DNA of 13,373 bases from Sva-07 sp964549065 (GCA_964549065.1 CAZJUC010000075.1:1-13373), one strand, 5' to 3'. Counted from the stretch's first letter, positions 1 through 8,023 are shown. The notes: generated from the sequence alone by a model not told the origin. A program made the numbers and translations.

Positions 1-198
1 GAGACCGTGGAGCGCCAGGTGGTCGGCGACCTGCTTCATGACGCCGATGGAGAGCTGCTCGGAATTCGAGTCCCGATCGATCGGGCCGGAACCGCTGAGC
101 AGTAGCACGGCCGGACCGGAGCCGGTCTGGTCGACGGTCATCAGCGTCCCCGCGAGGTTCGCCGGCCCGGAGCTGAAGGAGAGGTGGATGTTCCGCAT
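1..198 (-). CDS. alpha/beta hydrolase, N-terminal fragment (cut by window edge)
   Basis: The reverse strand is open from an ATG at 198 to the window edge, giving the first 66 residues. Around residues 26-41 it has a hydrophobic strand followed by the segment LLLSGSGPIDRDSN. This resembles the first core beta-strand and oxyanion-hole region of alpha/beta hydrolases of the peptidase S9/BAAT-like group, which often read GSGPxDRD here. The nucleophile elbow and catalytic triad lie outside the window, so substrate and activity cannot be judged. The start is well supported: AGGAA (204-208) lies 5 nt before the ATG, and the ATG is 2 nt after the stop of the upstream SDR gene, so the two are probably translationally coupled. 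It is the fourth visible gene of the leftward ABC-exporter operon. The family call rests on one motif and the fold-typical start. Confidence 0.72.
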   Translation of the reverse strand, partial: MRNIHLSFSSGPANLAGTLMTVDQTGSGPAVLLLSGSGPIDRDSNSEQLSIGVMKQVADHLALHGL

Positions 199-200
199 TG

Positions 201-1148
201 CTATTCCTGACCCGTCGGGAGATGCCCGAGCCGACGACCTCCCCGATGCGGGTCGGCCGCGACGGCCGCATTTCCACGGGCCTGCCGGTACTCGTCGGCG
301 AGGTGGTGGGATCCGACCGGTTCGCCGACCATGTCGTGTTCGCCCATGACGGCGAACATCCGGAGGTTGGCGCCGGCGTTCGAATTGACGGTCCCGATCA
401 GTCGGCCGGTCGTGTCGACCAGCCGGCTCGGTACTCGAGTGACCTTCGGCGGCCGCCCGGCCGCTTCGAAACACAGCGAGGCGATCTCCGACTGGGTCAT
501 CACGTCGGGGCCGCCCACGTTGCGGTCACTCGTGTCGTCGGAGGCGAATGCAGCCGTGATGACCTGAGCGAGGTCGGCGCCGTGGATCGGATTGATGCGG
601 GTCTGGTCGTCGCCGATCAACCACACCCTGCCGCGCTCGGCCATCCCGCGGAACGCCGCCATGTCGTTGAAGAATCCGGTCGGCCTGATGATCGTCGACG
701 ACATCGAGCCGACTCGCAGGCGGTCGACCACGCGTTCACGGGCCTCGATCAGCGGCGAACGATCGCGGAACTCGTCGCCAAGGAGGATCGATACGAAGAC
801 GAACCGGTCGACACCTGCCCGCTCGGCCGCATCGACGAGATGCAGGTTGGCGACCTCGTCGACGTCGCGGAAGCTCGGGTGTCGCCGGAACGATCGGACG
901 CCGATCGACGAGAATGCCGCGTCGGCGCCGTCGAACAGTCCCTCGATGGTGGTCGGGTCGGTCGGGTGGCCGACGAACACCTCGTCGCAGTACTCGGCGG
1001 CGTCGCCGAGGCGGGATGGATCGCGGACGAGGGCCCGCACGCGCCACCCGTCGGCGTGGAGGGCTCGCGCCACGTGACCGCCGAGATAGCCGGTGGCACC
1101 GCAGACGACGACGGTGCGCTGGTCGGGATCGGTCGATGAAGAGTTCAT
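201..1148 (-). CDS. atypical SDR, NAD(P)-binding (NmrA/complex I-type)
   Basis: A 315-residue protein with an N-terminal Rossmann dinucleotide-binding motif, G17-x-x-G20-x-x-G23 (GATGYLGG), followed by VRALVRDPSRL, where the arginines suggest NADP(H) preference. The usual SDR YxxxK catalytic pair is not evident: the matching region after FVSILLGDEF reads PLIEARERVV. That places it with atypical SDRs (NmrA-like, NDUFA9-like), which act as oxidoreductases, isomerases or redox sensors. The C-terminal pattern GSHHLADEYRQ resembles the conserved end of this family. The start is supported by AAAGGAA (1153-1159), 4 nt before the ATG. It lies 30 nt after the permease stop and 2 nt before the next hydrolase gene, so it is very probably cotranscribed with both. 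The substrate is unknown; a link to whatever the exporter moves is only suggested by position. Confidence 0.85.
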   Translation of the reverse strand: MNSSSTDPDQRTVVVCGATGYLGGHVARALHADGWRVRALVRDPSRLGDAAEYCDEVFVGHPTDPTTIEGLFDGADAAFSSIGVRSFRRHPSFRDVDEVANLHLVDAAERAGVDRFVFVSILLGDEFRDRSPLIEARERVVDRLRVGSMSSTIIRPTGFFNDMAAFRGMAERGRVWLIGDDQTRINPIHGADLAQVITAAFASDDTSDRNVGGPDVMTQSEIASLCFEAAGRPPKVTRVPSRLVDTTGRLIGTVNSNAGANLRMFAVMGEHDMVGEPVGSHHLADEYRQARGNAAVAADPHRGGRRLGHLPTGQE

Positions 1149-1178
1149 GTTGTTCCTTTCGAGGACGGTGGTGGGTGC

Positions 1179-3665
1179 TCAGTCGACGGCGATGGCGTCG
1201 AGCACCGGCCGGCGGGAGGCGGTGCGGGCAGGCAGGGCGGCGGCGATGATGCCCGCAGCAATGGCGCCGATCACGATCGCGATCAGCGTCGAGACGGGGA
1301 CGGTGGGCGAGCCGAAGCCCTCGTCGCCGAGGGTGGAGATGACTGCAGCGGTGAAGCCGAGCCCCATCGCCAGGCCGAGGACGGTGCCGAACAGAGCGAT
1401 CACGACCGCTTCGAGTCGGATCGAACGCCGTACCTGTCGGCGCTCCATTCCGATCGCACGGAGCACGCCGAGTTCACGGGTGCGCTCGTGTACCGACAGC
1501 CCGATCGTGGTGGCGATGCCGAGCACGGCGATGACCACCGCCAGGCCGAGTAGGCCGAGTACCAGGTTGAGCACGGTGTCGAGCGCACCGACGAGGGACT
1601 CGGCAAAGTCGTCGACCGTGTTCACCATGGCAGTCGGCTGGCCGGCGAGCGCCGTCTCGGTCGCCGCGACAGCATCGGCATCGCCGGCCAGGAAGACGGC
1701 TCGGTCGAGCCCGATCCCGTGCGGGGCGACGGCGGCGTAGGGCAGCACGATCGTGGGGAGTGCATTGGTCTGCTCGATGACGGCGGCGACCTCGAAGTTC
1801 GATCGCGTTCCGTCGGGGAACACGACGGCGATTCGCTCACCGGTCGTCCAGTTCCGCGCTTCGGCGAGATCGTCGCCGACCACGGCCGAGTCGGCTGTCG
1901 AGCTGATCGAGCCATCGATCACCGACACGTCGACGAACCCGTCGGATCCAGCCAGGTCGATGCCGCCGACGAACTCCATCGACCCGTCGACCTCCGCCCG
2001 CACATGCTGCAGCGGCAGCGCATCGACACCGTCGATCGCATCCGCCTGGAGGGCGACGTCCATGGGCAGGCCGGGATTGGAGCCGATCGGGCGGACGACG
2101 GCATCGGCGACGAGCACGTCCGCGAGGTCGCCGCGAACCGATGCGCTGGCCGTGGAGGCGAACATCGACGCACCGGCCACCAGGGTGACTCCGATCGTGA
2201 GCGCGGCAGCGGTCGACGCACTGCGGCGCGGATTGCGGCTGGCGTTGGCAGCTGCGAGGCGGCCCGCCGAACCGAGCCGACGAAGCGGGAAGGTCAGGAG
2301 GCGCGTGATCGGCCGGACGAGGACCGGGCCGAGTGCGAGCACCGCATGGAACATCGCCACACTGCCGAGCCCGACGAGCGGCGCCTCGGCGACGACCACG
2401 CCCCGCACGAGCGCGTAGGTACCGATCGCGGCGAGGACGCCGCCGATCGCGAGGCGCTTGCGGGAGATCTCGGTCGACTCGATCGACGCGTCGCGCATCG
2501 CGTCGATCGGGGACACGGTCGACGCTCGCCGGGCAGGCACGATGGCGGCGGCGACGGTCACGCCGATACCGACCGCGAAGGCGGCGACGATCGTGGAGCC
2601 CTCGATGACCAGGGCGGCGTCGGGGAAGTCGAGGCCGAAGCGGGCGAACACCCACATGAGGCCCCGAGCGACGCCGAGTCCGGCGGCAAGGCCGCCAACG
2701 GCGGCGAGGAGGCCGATCATCGCGGCCTCGATCACCACCGAGCCGAGCACCTGGCGCCGGCTCGCGCCGATCGCCCGGACCAGTGCGAGTTCCTTGGTGC
2801 GTTGGGCCACCGTGATCGTGAACGTGTTCGCGATCGTGAACGATCCGACGAACAGTGCGATGGCGCCGAACACCAGCAGGATCGTCTCGAACACGCCGAT
2901 TGCCGAGCCGAGATCGTCCTGCTCCTCCGCGATGCGATCGGCGCCGGTGACGACGTCTGCATCGCGTAGCGCGAGTCCGACGCGGCCCGCGAGCTCGTCG
3001 GGCGTCAGCGAGTCGCCGCGGACGAGGATCTGATTCGTGGTGCCGACATCGCCGAGACGCTGTTCGGCGGCATCGACGGTGAAGAACGTGAACGCCGAGT
3101 TGGCGGCACCCGGGACTCCGTCGAGCGACGCGAGCCCGGAGATCACGAAGCGTTCGAGACCGGCGAGCGTGATGAGGCCGACCGAGTCGCCGACTCCCAC
3201 GCCTGCCTCCACGGCTGCTTCCGTGCCGAGCACGATCTCGCCGTCGTTGCCCGGTGGTCGGCCGTCGGCGAGTTCGAACGCCGAGAGTTCGGCATCGTCG
3301 ATCCAGTTCAGGCCGACGCTCTGGGTCAGGTCGAGCGCCTTGCCGTCGACGCCGACGACCTGGGTGTAGCCCACCCAGTACGGCTCGGCGGCGTCGACAC
3401 CGTCGAGCGAACGAACTCGCTCGACGTGGTCGAGGTCGACCGGGCCGCGCAGCGTGAAGACTTCGTCTTCACCCACGGGGAAACCGCGGACGACGACGTC
3501 GACGCCGTCGTTGACGTCGGCGATCGCGCCATCGAGGGACTCGATCATCGTGTCGGTGAGGATCATCGTCCCCGTGGTGAACGCGACGCCGAGGACGATG
3601 GCGAGCGCGGTGGTGAACAGTCTCAGCTTCTTGGCGAGAAGGTTGCGTGCGGACATGCGGAACAT
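1179..3665 (-). CDS. ABC transporter permease, two FtsX/MacB-type modules
   Basis: An 828-residue membrane protein of the MacB/LolCE/FtsX type (type VII ABC fold). TM1 is at about residues 16-36 (typical start RNLLAKKLRLFTTALAIVLG), followed by a large extracytoplasmic domain at about 45-250. A three-helix FtsX module at about 255-385 contains the coupling-helix motif RTKELALVRAIGASRRQ. Two further helices at about 403-450 lead to a second extracytoplasmic domain (about 495-690) and a second FtsX module (about 700-825) with RTRELGVLRAIGMERRQ. The internal duplication is plain, and the length fits the ~800-850 residues usual for fused actinobacterial permeases of this type. Such proteins pair with LolD-like ATPases to move lipids, peptides or antibiotics, or to drive periplasmic work without transport. 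The start at 3665 precedes a second in-frame ATG at 3656. The cognate ATPase lies 57 nt upstream. The cargo cannot be inferred. Confidence 0.93.
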   Translation of the reverse strand: MFRMSARNLLAKKLRLFTTALAIVLGVAFTTGTMILTDTMIESLDGAIADVNDGVDVVVRGFPVGEDEVFTLRGPVDLDHVERVRSLDGVDAAEPYWVGYTQVVGVDGKALDLTQSVGLNWIDDAELSAFELADGRPPGNDGEIVLGTEAAVEAGVGVGDSVGLITLAGLERFVISGLASLDGVPGAANSAFTFFTVDAAEQRLGDVGTTNQILVRGDSLTPDELAGRVGLALRDADVVTGADRIAEEQDDLGSAIGVFETILLVFGAIALFVGSFTIANTFTITVAQRTKELALVRAIGASRRQVLGSVVIEAAMIGLLAAVGGLAAGLGVARGLMWVFARFGLDFPDAALVIEGSTIVAAFAVGIGVTVAAAIVPARRASTVSPIDAMRDASIESTEISRKRLAIGGVLAAIGTYALVRGVVVAEAPLVGLGSVAMFHAVLALGPVLVRPITRLLTFPLRRLGSAGRLAAANASRNPRRSASTAAALTIGVTLVAGASMFASTASASVRGDLADVLVADAVVRPIGSNPGLPMDVALQADAIDGVDALPLQHVRAEVDGSMEFVGGIDLAGSDGFVDVSVIDGSISSTADSAVVGDDLAEARNWTTGERIAVVFPDGTRSNFEVAAVIEQTNALPTIVLPYAAVAPHGIGLDRAVFLAGDADAVAATETALAGQPTAMVNTVDDFAESLVGALDTVLNLVLGLLGLAVVIAVLGIATTIGLSVHERTRELGVLRAIGMERRQVRRSIRLEAVVIALFGTVLGLAMGLGFTAAVISTLGDEGFGSPTVPVSTLIAIVIGAIAAGIIAAALPARTASRRPVLDAIAVD

Positions 3666-3722
3666 GGTGTGGGTCTCCGGTCGGTGAGTGGTGGTGATCG
3701 GGGCGGAACGTTGCGAGTCGGT

Positions 3723-4520
3723 TCAGTGACCGAAGCGCTTCATGCGGTCGAGGACGCGGTCGGCGGTCGGGCCGGTCATCTCGTCGACGATCCGACCGTC
3801 GGCGAGGAAGACGATTCGGTCGGCGTAGGACGCAGCCCCGGGGTCGTGCGTGACCATCACGACCGTCTGGCCGAGTCGATCGACCGCGTCGCGGAGGAGT
3901 GCGAGGACTTCACCGCCGGCGCGGCTGTCGAGGTTGCCGGTCGGTTCGTCACCGAACACGATCTCGGGTCGGCTCACGAGGGCGCGCGCGACAGCGACGC
4001 GCTGTTGCTGGCCGCCGGACAGCTCGGCCGGGCGGTGCTCGAGCCGGGAACCGAGGTCGACGGTGGAGACGAGCTCGTCGAACCAGGCCTGATCGGGCTT
4101 GCGTCCGGCGAGATCGAGCGGCAACTCGATGTTCTCCTTCGCCGTCAGTGTCGGCACCAGGTTGAACGACTGGAAGACGAAGCCGATGCGGTCGCGGCGG
4201 AGTCGGGTGAGCTGCCGATCGGAGAGCGACGACAGGTCGACGCCGCCGATCGAGACGGTGCCGGACGTGAGCGTGTCGAGGCCGGCGACGTTCTGCATGA
4301 GCGTCGACTTGCCGGAGCCCGATGGACCCATGATCGCCGTGAAGCGGCTTCGTTCGAAGTCGACGCTCACACCGTCGAGTGCGTGGACTGCGGCGTCACC
4401 CGTGCCGTAGGTCTTCATTGCGTCACGGGCGGCCGCGGCCACCGTGGTCGGGTCCGGCGCATGCGTCGGGATGTCGACGGGCGGTGCCGCCCGGACGGGG
4501 AGGGGGAGTGCGGTGGACAT
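3723..4520 (-). CDS. ABC transporter ATP-binding protein, LolD/MacB type
   Basis: A 265-residue ATPase with every catalytic motif intact: Walker A GPSGSGKST (residues 65-73), Q-loop FVFQSFNL (Q117), signature LSGGQQQR (167-174), Walker B IVFGDEP (187-193) with catalytic E192, D-loop NLD, and H-loop H225 in VMVTHD. The sequence around FVFQSFNLVPTLTAKEN is typical of the LolD/MacB/YtrE class that partners FtsX-type permeases, and such a permease follows directly. An unusual Pro/Ala-rich extension of about 30 residues precedes the nucleotide-binding domain. An internal ATG at codon 35 would remove it, but AGGAGA (4528-4533), 7 nt before the first ATG, supports the long form. It is first gene of a leftward operon and is transcribed from the control region 4521-4713, which holds one copy of the composite palindromic site. 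Confidence 0.95.
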   Translation of the reverse strand: MSTALPLPVRAAPPVDIPTHAPDPTTVAAAARDAMKTYGTGDAAVHALDGVSVDFERSRFTAIMGPSGSGKSTLMQNVAGLDTLTSGTVSIGGVDLSSLSDRQLTRLRRDRIGFVFQSFNLVPTLTAKENIELPLDLAGRKPDQAWFDELVSTVDLGSRLEHRPAELSGGQQQRVAVARALVSRPEIVFGDEPTGNLDSRAGGEVLALLRDAVDRLGQTVVMVTHDPGAASYADRIVFLADGRIVDEMTGPTADRVLDRMKRFGH

Positions 4521-4713
4521 CGGATGTTCTCCTCAGGGGTCGGTGCCGTGCGATGGCTGTTGTCGGTTTCGGTCTCAGCCTCGGCGCGACCTGGGTGAGG
4601 CCACCTCCCGCCTCGTGGCGCATCACCCGGGTGAGATCGGTGGGGGAGCGATCTGCATTCACTCCGATTGGGAGGAACGTGGCACTCGTTCACCCCGAGC
4701 GAGAGGAACTGCG
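4521..4713. promoter_or_regulatory. divergent intergenic control region (ABC operon / serine hydrolase)
   Basis: This 193-bp gap separates the starts of the ABC operon (minus) and the serine hydrolase (plus). Besides the composite site at 4622-4666 it carries two more half-sites: GGGTGA at 4593-4598 and TCACCC at 4690-4695. The region contains no TA dinucleotide on either strand, so no TANNNT -10 box is possible. Both flanking genes have good ribosome binding sites (AGGAGA 4528-4533, AGAGGAA 4702-4708), which implies leadered transcripts from weak or non-canonical promoters. Activator dependence is inferred. Confidence 0.6.
4622..4666. promoter_or_regulatory. composite palindromic operator-like site, copy 1
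   Basis: The site begins with ATCACCCGGGTGAGATCGG, holding the perfect 12-bp palindrome TCACCCGGGTGA (4623-4634). After 7 bases comes GGGGGA (4642-4647), then 11 bases, then TCACTC (4659-4664), a degenerate version of the GGGTGA/TCACCC pair in copy 2. Over 45 aligned bases, with no gaps, it matches copy 2 at 8061-8105 in 38 positions, and in 29 of the first 31. It ends 47 nt before the ATG of the serine hydrolase and lies about 100 nt upstream of the ABC ATPase start. The probable ligand is the LuxR-family regulator at 5842-8016. That assignment is inferred from location and from the fact that LAL regulators such as MalT bind short asymmetric G-rich boxes in multiple copies. Confidence 0.7.
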
Positions 4714-5802
4714 ATGCCGAACCCGACCACCACGAACCCCACCACAGATGCCGCCGACCTGCCCGCAGCGTTGCAGCGACTCGTCGACCAGGCGGTTCGA
4801 AGCCGCCGTGTGCAGGGCGTGCTGCTCGGCGTCGAGTCGAACGACGGATCGACCAGCGTGCGTGTCGCCGCCGGTGATCTCCGATCCGACGCCCCCTACT
4901 TCATCGCGAGCATCACCAAGATGTTCACCTCCGCGGTGATCCTCCAACTGGTCGACGAGGGTCGTCTGCATCTCGAGGACCGCGTGATTCGGCTGATGCC
5001 CGACCTCGACCTCACCGGCCTCCACCGGTACCGCGGCATCGATCGAACTGCCGACCTCGCCATCCATCACCTGCTGCACCAGACCTCGGGCCTCGCCGAC
5101 TACTTCGACGACGGCATCGAGGAACATCTCGCAAACGGTGAGGATCGCGGCTACTCGATCCGGGACACCGTCGACCTCTCACGGATCGCCGGCGCGGCCT
5201 TCCCGCCTGGCGGCCGGGACGGCCGGCGATCGCTGTATTCCGACACGAACTACCAGCTGTTGACCGGGGTCATCGAGGCCGTCACCGGTCAGCGGTACGC
5301 CGAGGCCGTCGCCGAACGGATTCTGGAGCCGCTCAACCTCACCGACACCTACGTGTTCCCCGACACGACCGATCGTCCCAGCCCCCAGGGCCTCCGCAGC
5401 GGCGGTCGGCCGCTGTCGATCCCGCAGGCTCTCGCTTCCGAGCGTGGAGCCGGCGGCATCGTCTCGACGCTCGACGACCAGTTGCGCTTCAGCCGGTCGT
5501 TCCATCATGGCGACGTGTTCTCCGGCGGTCTCGACCGAGCGGTACCGCGCTGGAACCGGGTCCAGAACGTTGCGATCGGCTACGGCCACGGGGTGATGCG
5601 GTACCGGCTGCCGCGCTGGCTGACCGGTCGGCGGGTGCCGGAGATGTTCGGCCATTCCGGTTCCACTGCATCGTTCCTGTTCCATGTCCCCGACCTCGAC
5701 TGCCACGTGGCCGGCACCTTCAACCAGTTCGCGGAACCCGCTCGGCCCTTTCGGTTGCTGCCACGCGTGGCCGCCACCATCGCCGCCGCCCAGCGGGCTT
5801 GA
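4714..5802 (+). CDS. beta-lactamase-like serine hydrolase (family S12)
   Basis: A 362-residue protein of the class C beta-lactamase / penicillin-binding-protein-like family. Visible motifs are S66-I-T-K69 (SxxK, with nucleophile serine and general-base lysine), Y175-S-D177 at the YxN position in the context YSDTNYQLL, and H314-S-G316 (GHSGS) at the KTG-equivalent position. No signal peptide is visible; the N-terminus is Thr/Pro-rich and hydrophilic. The protein therefore looks cytoplasmic, which favours an esterase, amidase or D-aminopeptidase role over periplasmic beta-lactam resistance. The frame is open upstream to 4444, but AGAGGAA (4702-4708), 5 nt before the ATG at 4714, fixes the start and leaves the upstream palindromic site outside the gene. 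It is divergent from the ABC operon and convergent with the LuxR regulator. The substrate is unknown. Confidence 0.92.
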   Translation: MPNPTTTNPTTDAADLPAALQRLVDQAVRSRRVQGVLLGVESNDGSTSVRVAAGDLRSDAPYFIASITKMFTSAVILQLVDEGRLHLEDRVIRLMPDLDLTGLHRYRGIDRTADLAIHHLLHQTSGLADYFDDGIEEHLANGEDRGYSIRDTVDLSRIAGAAFPPGGRDGRRSLYSDTNYQLLTGVIEAVTGQRYAEAVAERILEPLNLTDTYVFPDTTDRPSPQGLRSGGRPLSIPQALASERGAGGIVSTLDDQLRFSRSFHHGDVFSGGLDRAVPRWNRVQNVAIGYGHGVMRYRLPRWLTGRRVPEMFGHSGSTASFLFHVPDLDCHVAGTFNQFAEPARPFRLLPRVAATIAAAQRA

Positions 5803-5824
5803 CCCCGTACCGCCCCGTTCTGTC

Positions 5825-5843
5825 GGCGCTGGACGGCGCCGTC
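5825..5843. terminator. possible convergent terminator hairpin
   Basis: In the 39-bp gap between the convergent hydrolase and regulator genes, GGCGC (5825-5829) can pair with GCGCC (5836-5840). Overlapping it is the 12-bp palindrome GACGGCGCCGTC (5832-5843), whose last bases enter the regulator's stop codon. No T-tract follows on either strand, so this is only a weak candidate. Confidence 0.3.
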
Positions 5844-8016
5844 AGAGCAGGCCGTGGTCGCGGGCGGCCTGGACGGCCGACTTGCGCCCGTCCACGCCGA
5901 GCTTGCGGTAGATCGCCTTGCAGTGCGTCTTCACCGTGTTGAGCGACACGTACAACTCGCTCGCGATCTCACGCTGGGAGAGCTGCGAGGGGAGATAGCG
6001 CAGGACGGCGAGTTCGCGATCGCTGAGTTCCTCGACCGACCCGATCGAGGCGGCGGCCCGTTCCGCGAGCCCGTGGCGGGCCTCGATACGCCCCAACGCA
6101 CGGCCTACGATGCCCGGATCGAGGCACCGGTTGACGGCCGTCGCCGCCTCGCGGAGGAGTTCGGGCCCGACCGGTCCGTCGTGCTCACACGCCACATCGC
6201 CGACGAGCGCGAGTACGTAACCAAAGGTGAAGGGCTCGGGCGCCCGCCGGGCGAGCTCGACGGCTCGAACCGCAGCGGTCTGGCCGAGTTCCGGATTTGA
6301 TGTGGTACGGGCGACGATGGCGTGTGCGACCGACAACTGTGGCGCTTCGGCGACGCCGTGACCGGTGGCGTGAGCGATGCTCGCCGCGGCATTCCGAGCC
6401 GCACCGGCGCGATTGCCCGACTCGAGGTCGACGACCGCTTCGAAGGCAGGAGCGATGGTTGCTGCATAGTCCGATGGCTCGGATGCTGAGAGTTCTCGGG
6501 CGGTTGCGATGTGTCGGCGTGCCGTGTCGAATAGCCCGGCCCATGTATTCACCGCTGCCAGCCCGAGTGCCTGCGTCGACTCGGTGGGCTCCGTCATCGA
6601 GTCGGCGATCGAGATCGCACCGCCGAGGTCGCCGTCGGACAGACGGACCATGATGCCCAGCGACGCGGTGAGGTTGGCGTCGGTGCCATCGTCGAGTCGG
6701 GCTGCGACCTCGTAGTAGTGCCGAGCGCCGGCGAAGCGGCCGGTGCTGAGGTCGAGCCAGCCGCGGACGAGCGCCGTGCGCGAGTGGCGCTCCGGTAGGT
6801 CGCCGAGCCGGTCGAGCAGTCGGAGCACGGTGAAGATCTGGCCGCCGTTCAACAGGGCGGTGGCGTGGATCGCGATCAGGTCGCCGGCCGTCTCGAGGTC
6901 GCCACCCGAGATGTAGTGCTCGATCGAGGTGTAGATGTCACCGTGCTCGCGGTGCCATGTCGCGGCAGCGAGATGCAGATCTGGCAGGCGGTCGGGGATG
7001 CCGCGCTCGGCCTCCAACCGGAGCAGATCGCGCAGCAGGTGGTGGTATCGGTATGAGGTGCCGGTCCGGTCGAGGCCGATGAGGAGCTGATTCGAGGCGG
7101 CGGTGCGCGCCAGCCACGCACCGCCGTCGGTCGACCCGGTGATCGCGTCGACGAGTGGACCGGTGAGGCGATCGAGGATCGACGTCTCGATGAACCGTCG
7201 TCGGTCGTCCGGTGGGATCGAGGCGAGCAGCTCGTCGGTGAGGTAGTCGACGACGAGCTGGTCGTCGCCGCGGAATCCGGAGATGAAGTCCGTGGCGTCG
7301 TCGATGCCGGTGAGCGAGAGCCCAGCCAGGACGAGACCGGCCGCCCAACCCTCGGTCCGGCCGCACAGCTCGTCGAGCATCTGCCGATCGAGCAGTGGCG
7401 ACGAAAGGAGGTCTGCCGCCTCGTCGGCGTCGAAGCGCAGGTCCGCGGCGCGGATCTCGGTGAGCTGACCGCGCACCCGCAGCCGGCCGAGACGGAACGC
7501 GGGGTCGGTGCGCGTTGCGATCACGATCCGGACGTCGTCGGGGCACAACTCGATGAGCCGCTCGACACCGCTGTGGACAGCGGGGTTGTCGATCAGGTGA
7601 TAATCGTCGATCACGACCACGAGTGGGTCCGGCTTCTCTGCGAGCGCGTTGACCAGAGCAGTGACCACCGTGTCCGGCGACCCACCAGACGACACGATCG
7701 TCGGGCCGACGGTGTCGACGATGCCCGGTCGGGTGAGGCCGATCGCTGCCACGAGGTACGACCAGAACCGCACGGGGTCGGCGTCGCTGGCCTCCACCTG
7801 GAGCCAGGCCACGTTGTGGTCACGATCGCCAAGGCTTCCGGCCAGCAGGGTCGACTTGCCCGATCCGGCGGGTGCGCTCACGAGGGTGAGGCGGTGCCGC
7901 TCGTTCATCGCTCGATCGAGGAGGCCGTCGAGTCGGGCGCGGCGAACGAGATGTCGGGGCGATGTCGGCGCTTGTAGTTTGGTGGCGACCAACTCGCCCA
8001 TGTCGTGCACGGCCAT
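5842..8016 (-). CDS. MalT-like LuxR-family (LAL/STAND) transcriptional regulator
   Basis: A 724-residue regulator. The N-terminus ATKLQAPTSPRHLVRRARLDGLL is typical of MalT-like proteins. Next is an NTPase module with Walker A APAGSGKST (residues 48-56) and Walker B LVVVIDDYH (132-140), then a long helical region (about 300-640, TPR/SUPR-like, where ligands usually bind). The C-terminal LuxR helix-turn-helix spans about 664-724: LSDRELAVLRYL, then QREIASELYVSLNTVKTHCKAIYRKLGV. Classical MalT proteins are about 900 residues, so the sensor region is short here. LAL regulators are ATP- and ligand-dependent activators binding repeated asymmetric boxes. A TAGGTT box 7 nt before the ATG suggests a leaderless transcript. 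A copy of the composite site lies just upstream and another sits beyond the adjacent hydrolase gene, which suggests autoregulation and control of both neighbouring units. The inducer is unknown. An alternative ATG is at 8001. Confidence 0.93.
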   Translation of the reverse strand: MAVHDMGELVATKLQAPTSPRHLVRRARLDGLLDRAMNERHRLTLVSAPAGSGKSTLLAGSLGDRDHNVAWLQVEASDADPVRFWSYLVAAIGLTRPGIVDTVGPTIVSSGGSPDTVVTALVNALAEKPDPLVVVIDDYHLIDNPAVHSGVERLIELCPDDVRIVIATRTDPAFRLGRLRVRGQLTEIRAADLRFDADEAADLLSSPLLDRQMLDELCGRTEGWAAGLVLAGLSLTGIDDATDFISGFRGDDQLVVDYLTDELLASIPPDDRRRFIETSILDRLTGPLVDAITGSTDGGAWLARTAASNQLLIGLDRTGTSYRYHHLLRDLLRLEAERGIPDRLPDLHLAAATWHREHGDIYTSIEHYISGGDLETAGDLIAIHATALLNGGQIFTVLRLLDRLGDLPERHSRTALVRGWLDLSTGRFAGARHYYEVAARLDDGTDANLTASLGIMVRLSDGDLGGAISIADSMTEPTESTQALGLAAVNTWAGLFDTARRHIATARELSASEPSDYAATIAPAFEAVVDLESGNRAGAARNAAASIAHATGHGVAEAPQLSVAHAIVARTTSNPELGQTAAVRAVELARRAPEPFTFGYVLALVGDVACEHDGPVGPELLREAATAVNRCLDPGIVGRALGRIEARHGLAERAAASIGSVEELSDRELAVLRYLPSQLSQREIASELYVSLNTVKTHCKAIYRKLGVDGRKSAVQAARDHGLL

Positions 8017-8023
8017 CGCCTTG

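Noticed and set aside
1719..2969. A 416-codon plus-strand open frame
   Set aside because: Antisense to the permease gene; its Asp/Arg/Gly/His-rich composition is typical of the complement of GC-rich coding DNA.
3426..4598. A 390-codon plus-strand open frame
   Set aside because: Spans the antisense of the permease 5' end and the whole ABC ATPase; no motifs, and it would run across the control region.
4444..4713. N-terminal extension of the serine hydrolase
   Set aside because: The extra 90 codons cross the ABC ATPase start and the palindromic site, while a strong ribosome binding site marks 4714.
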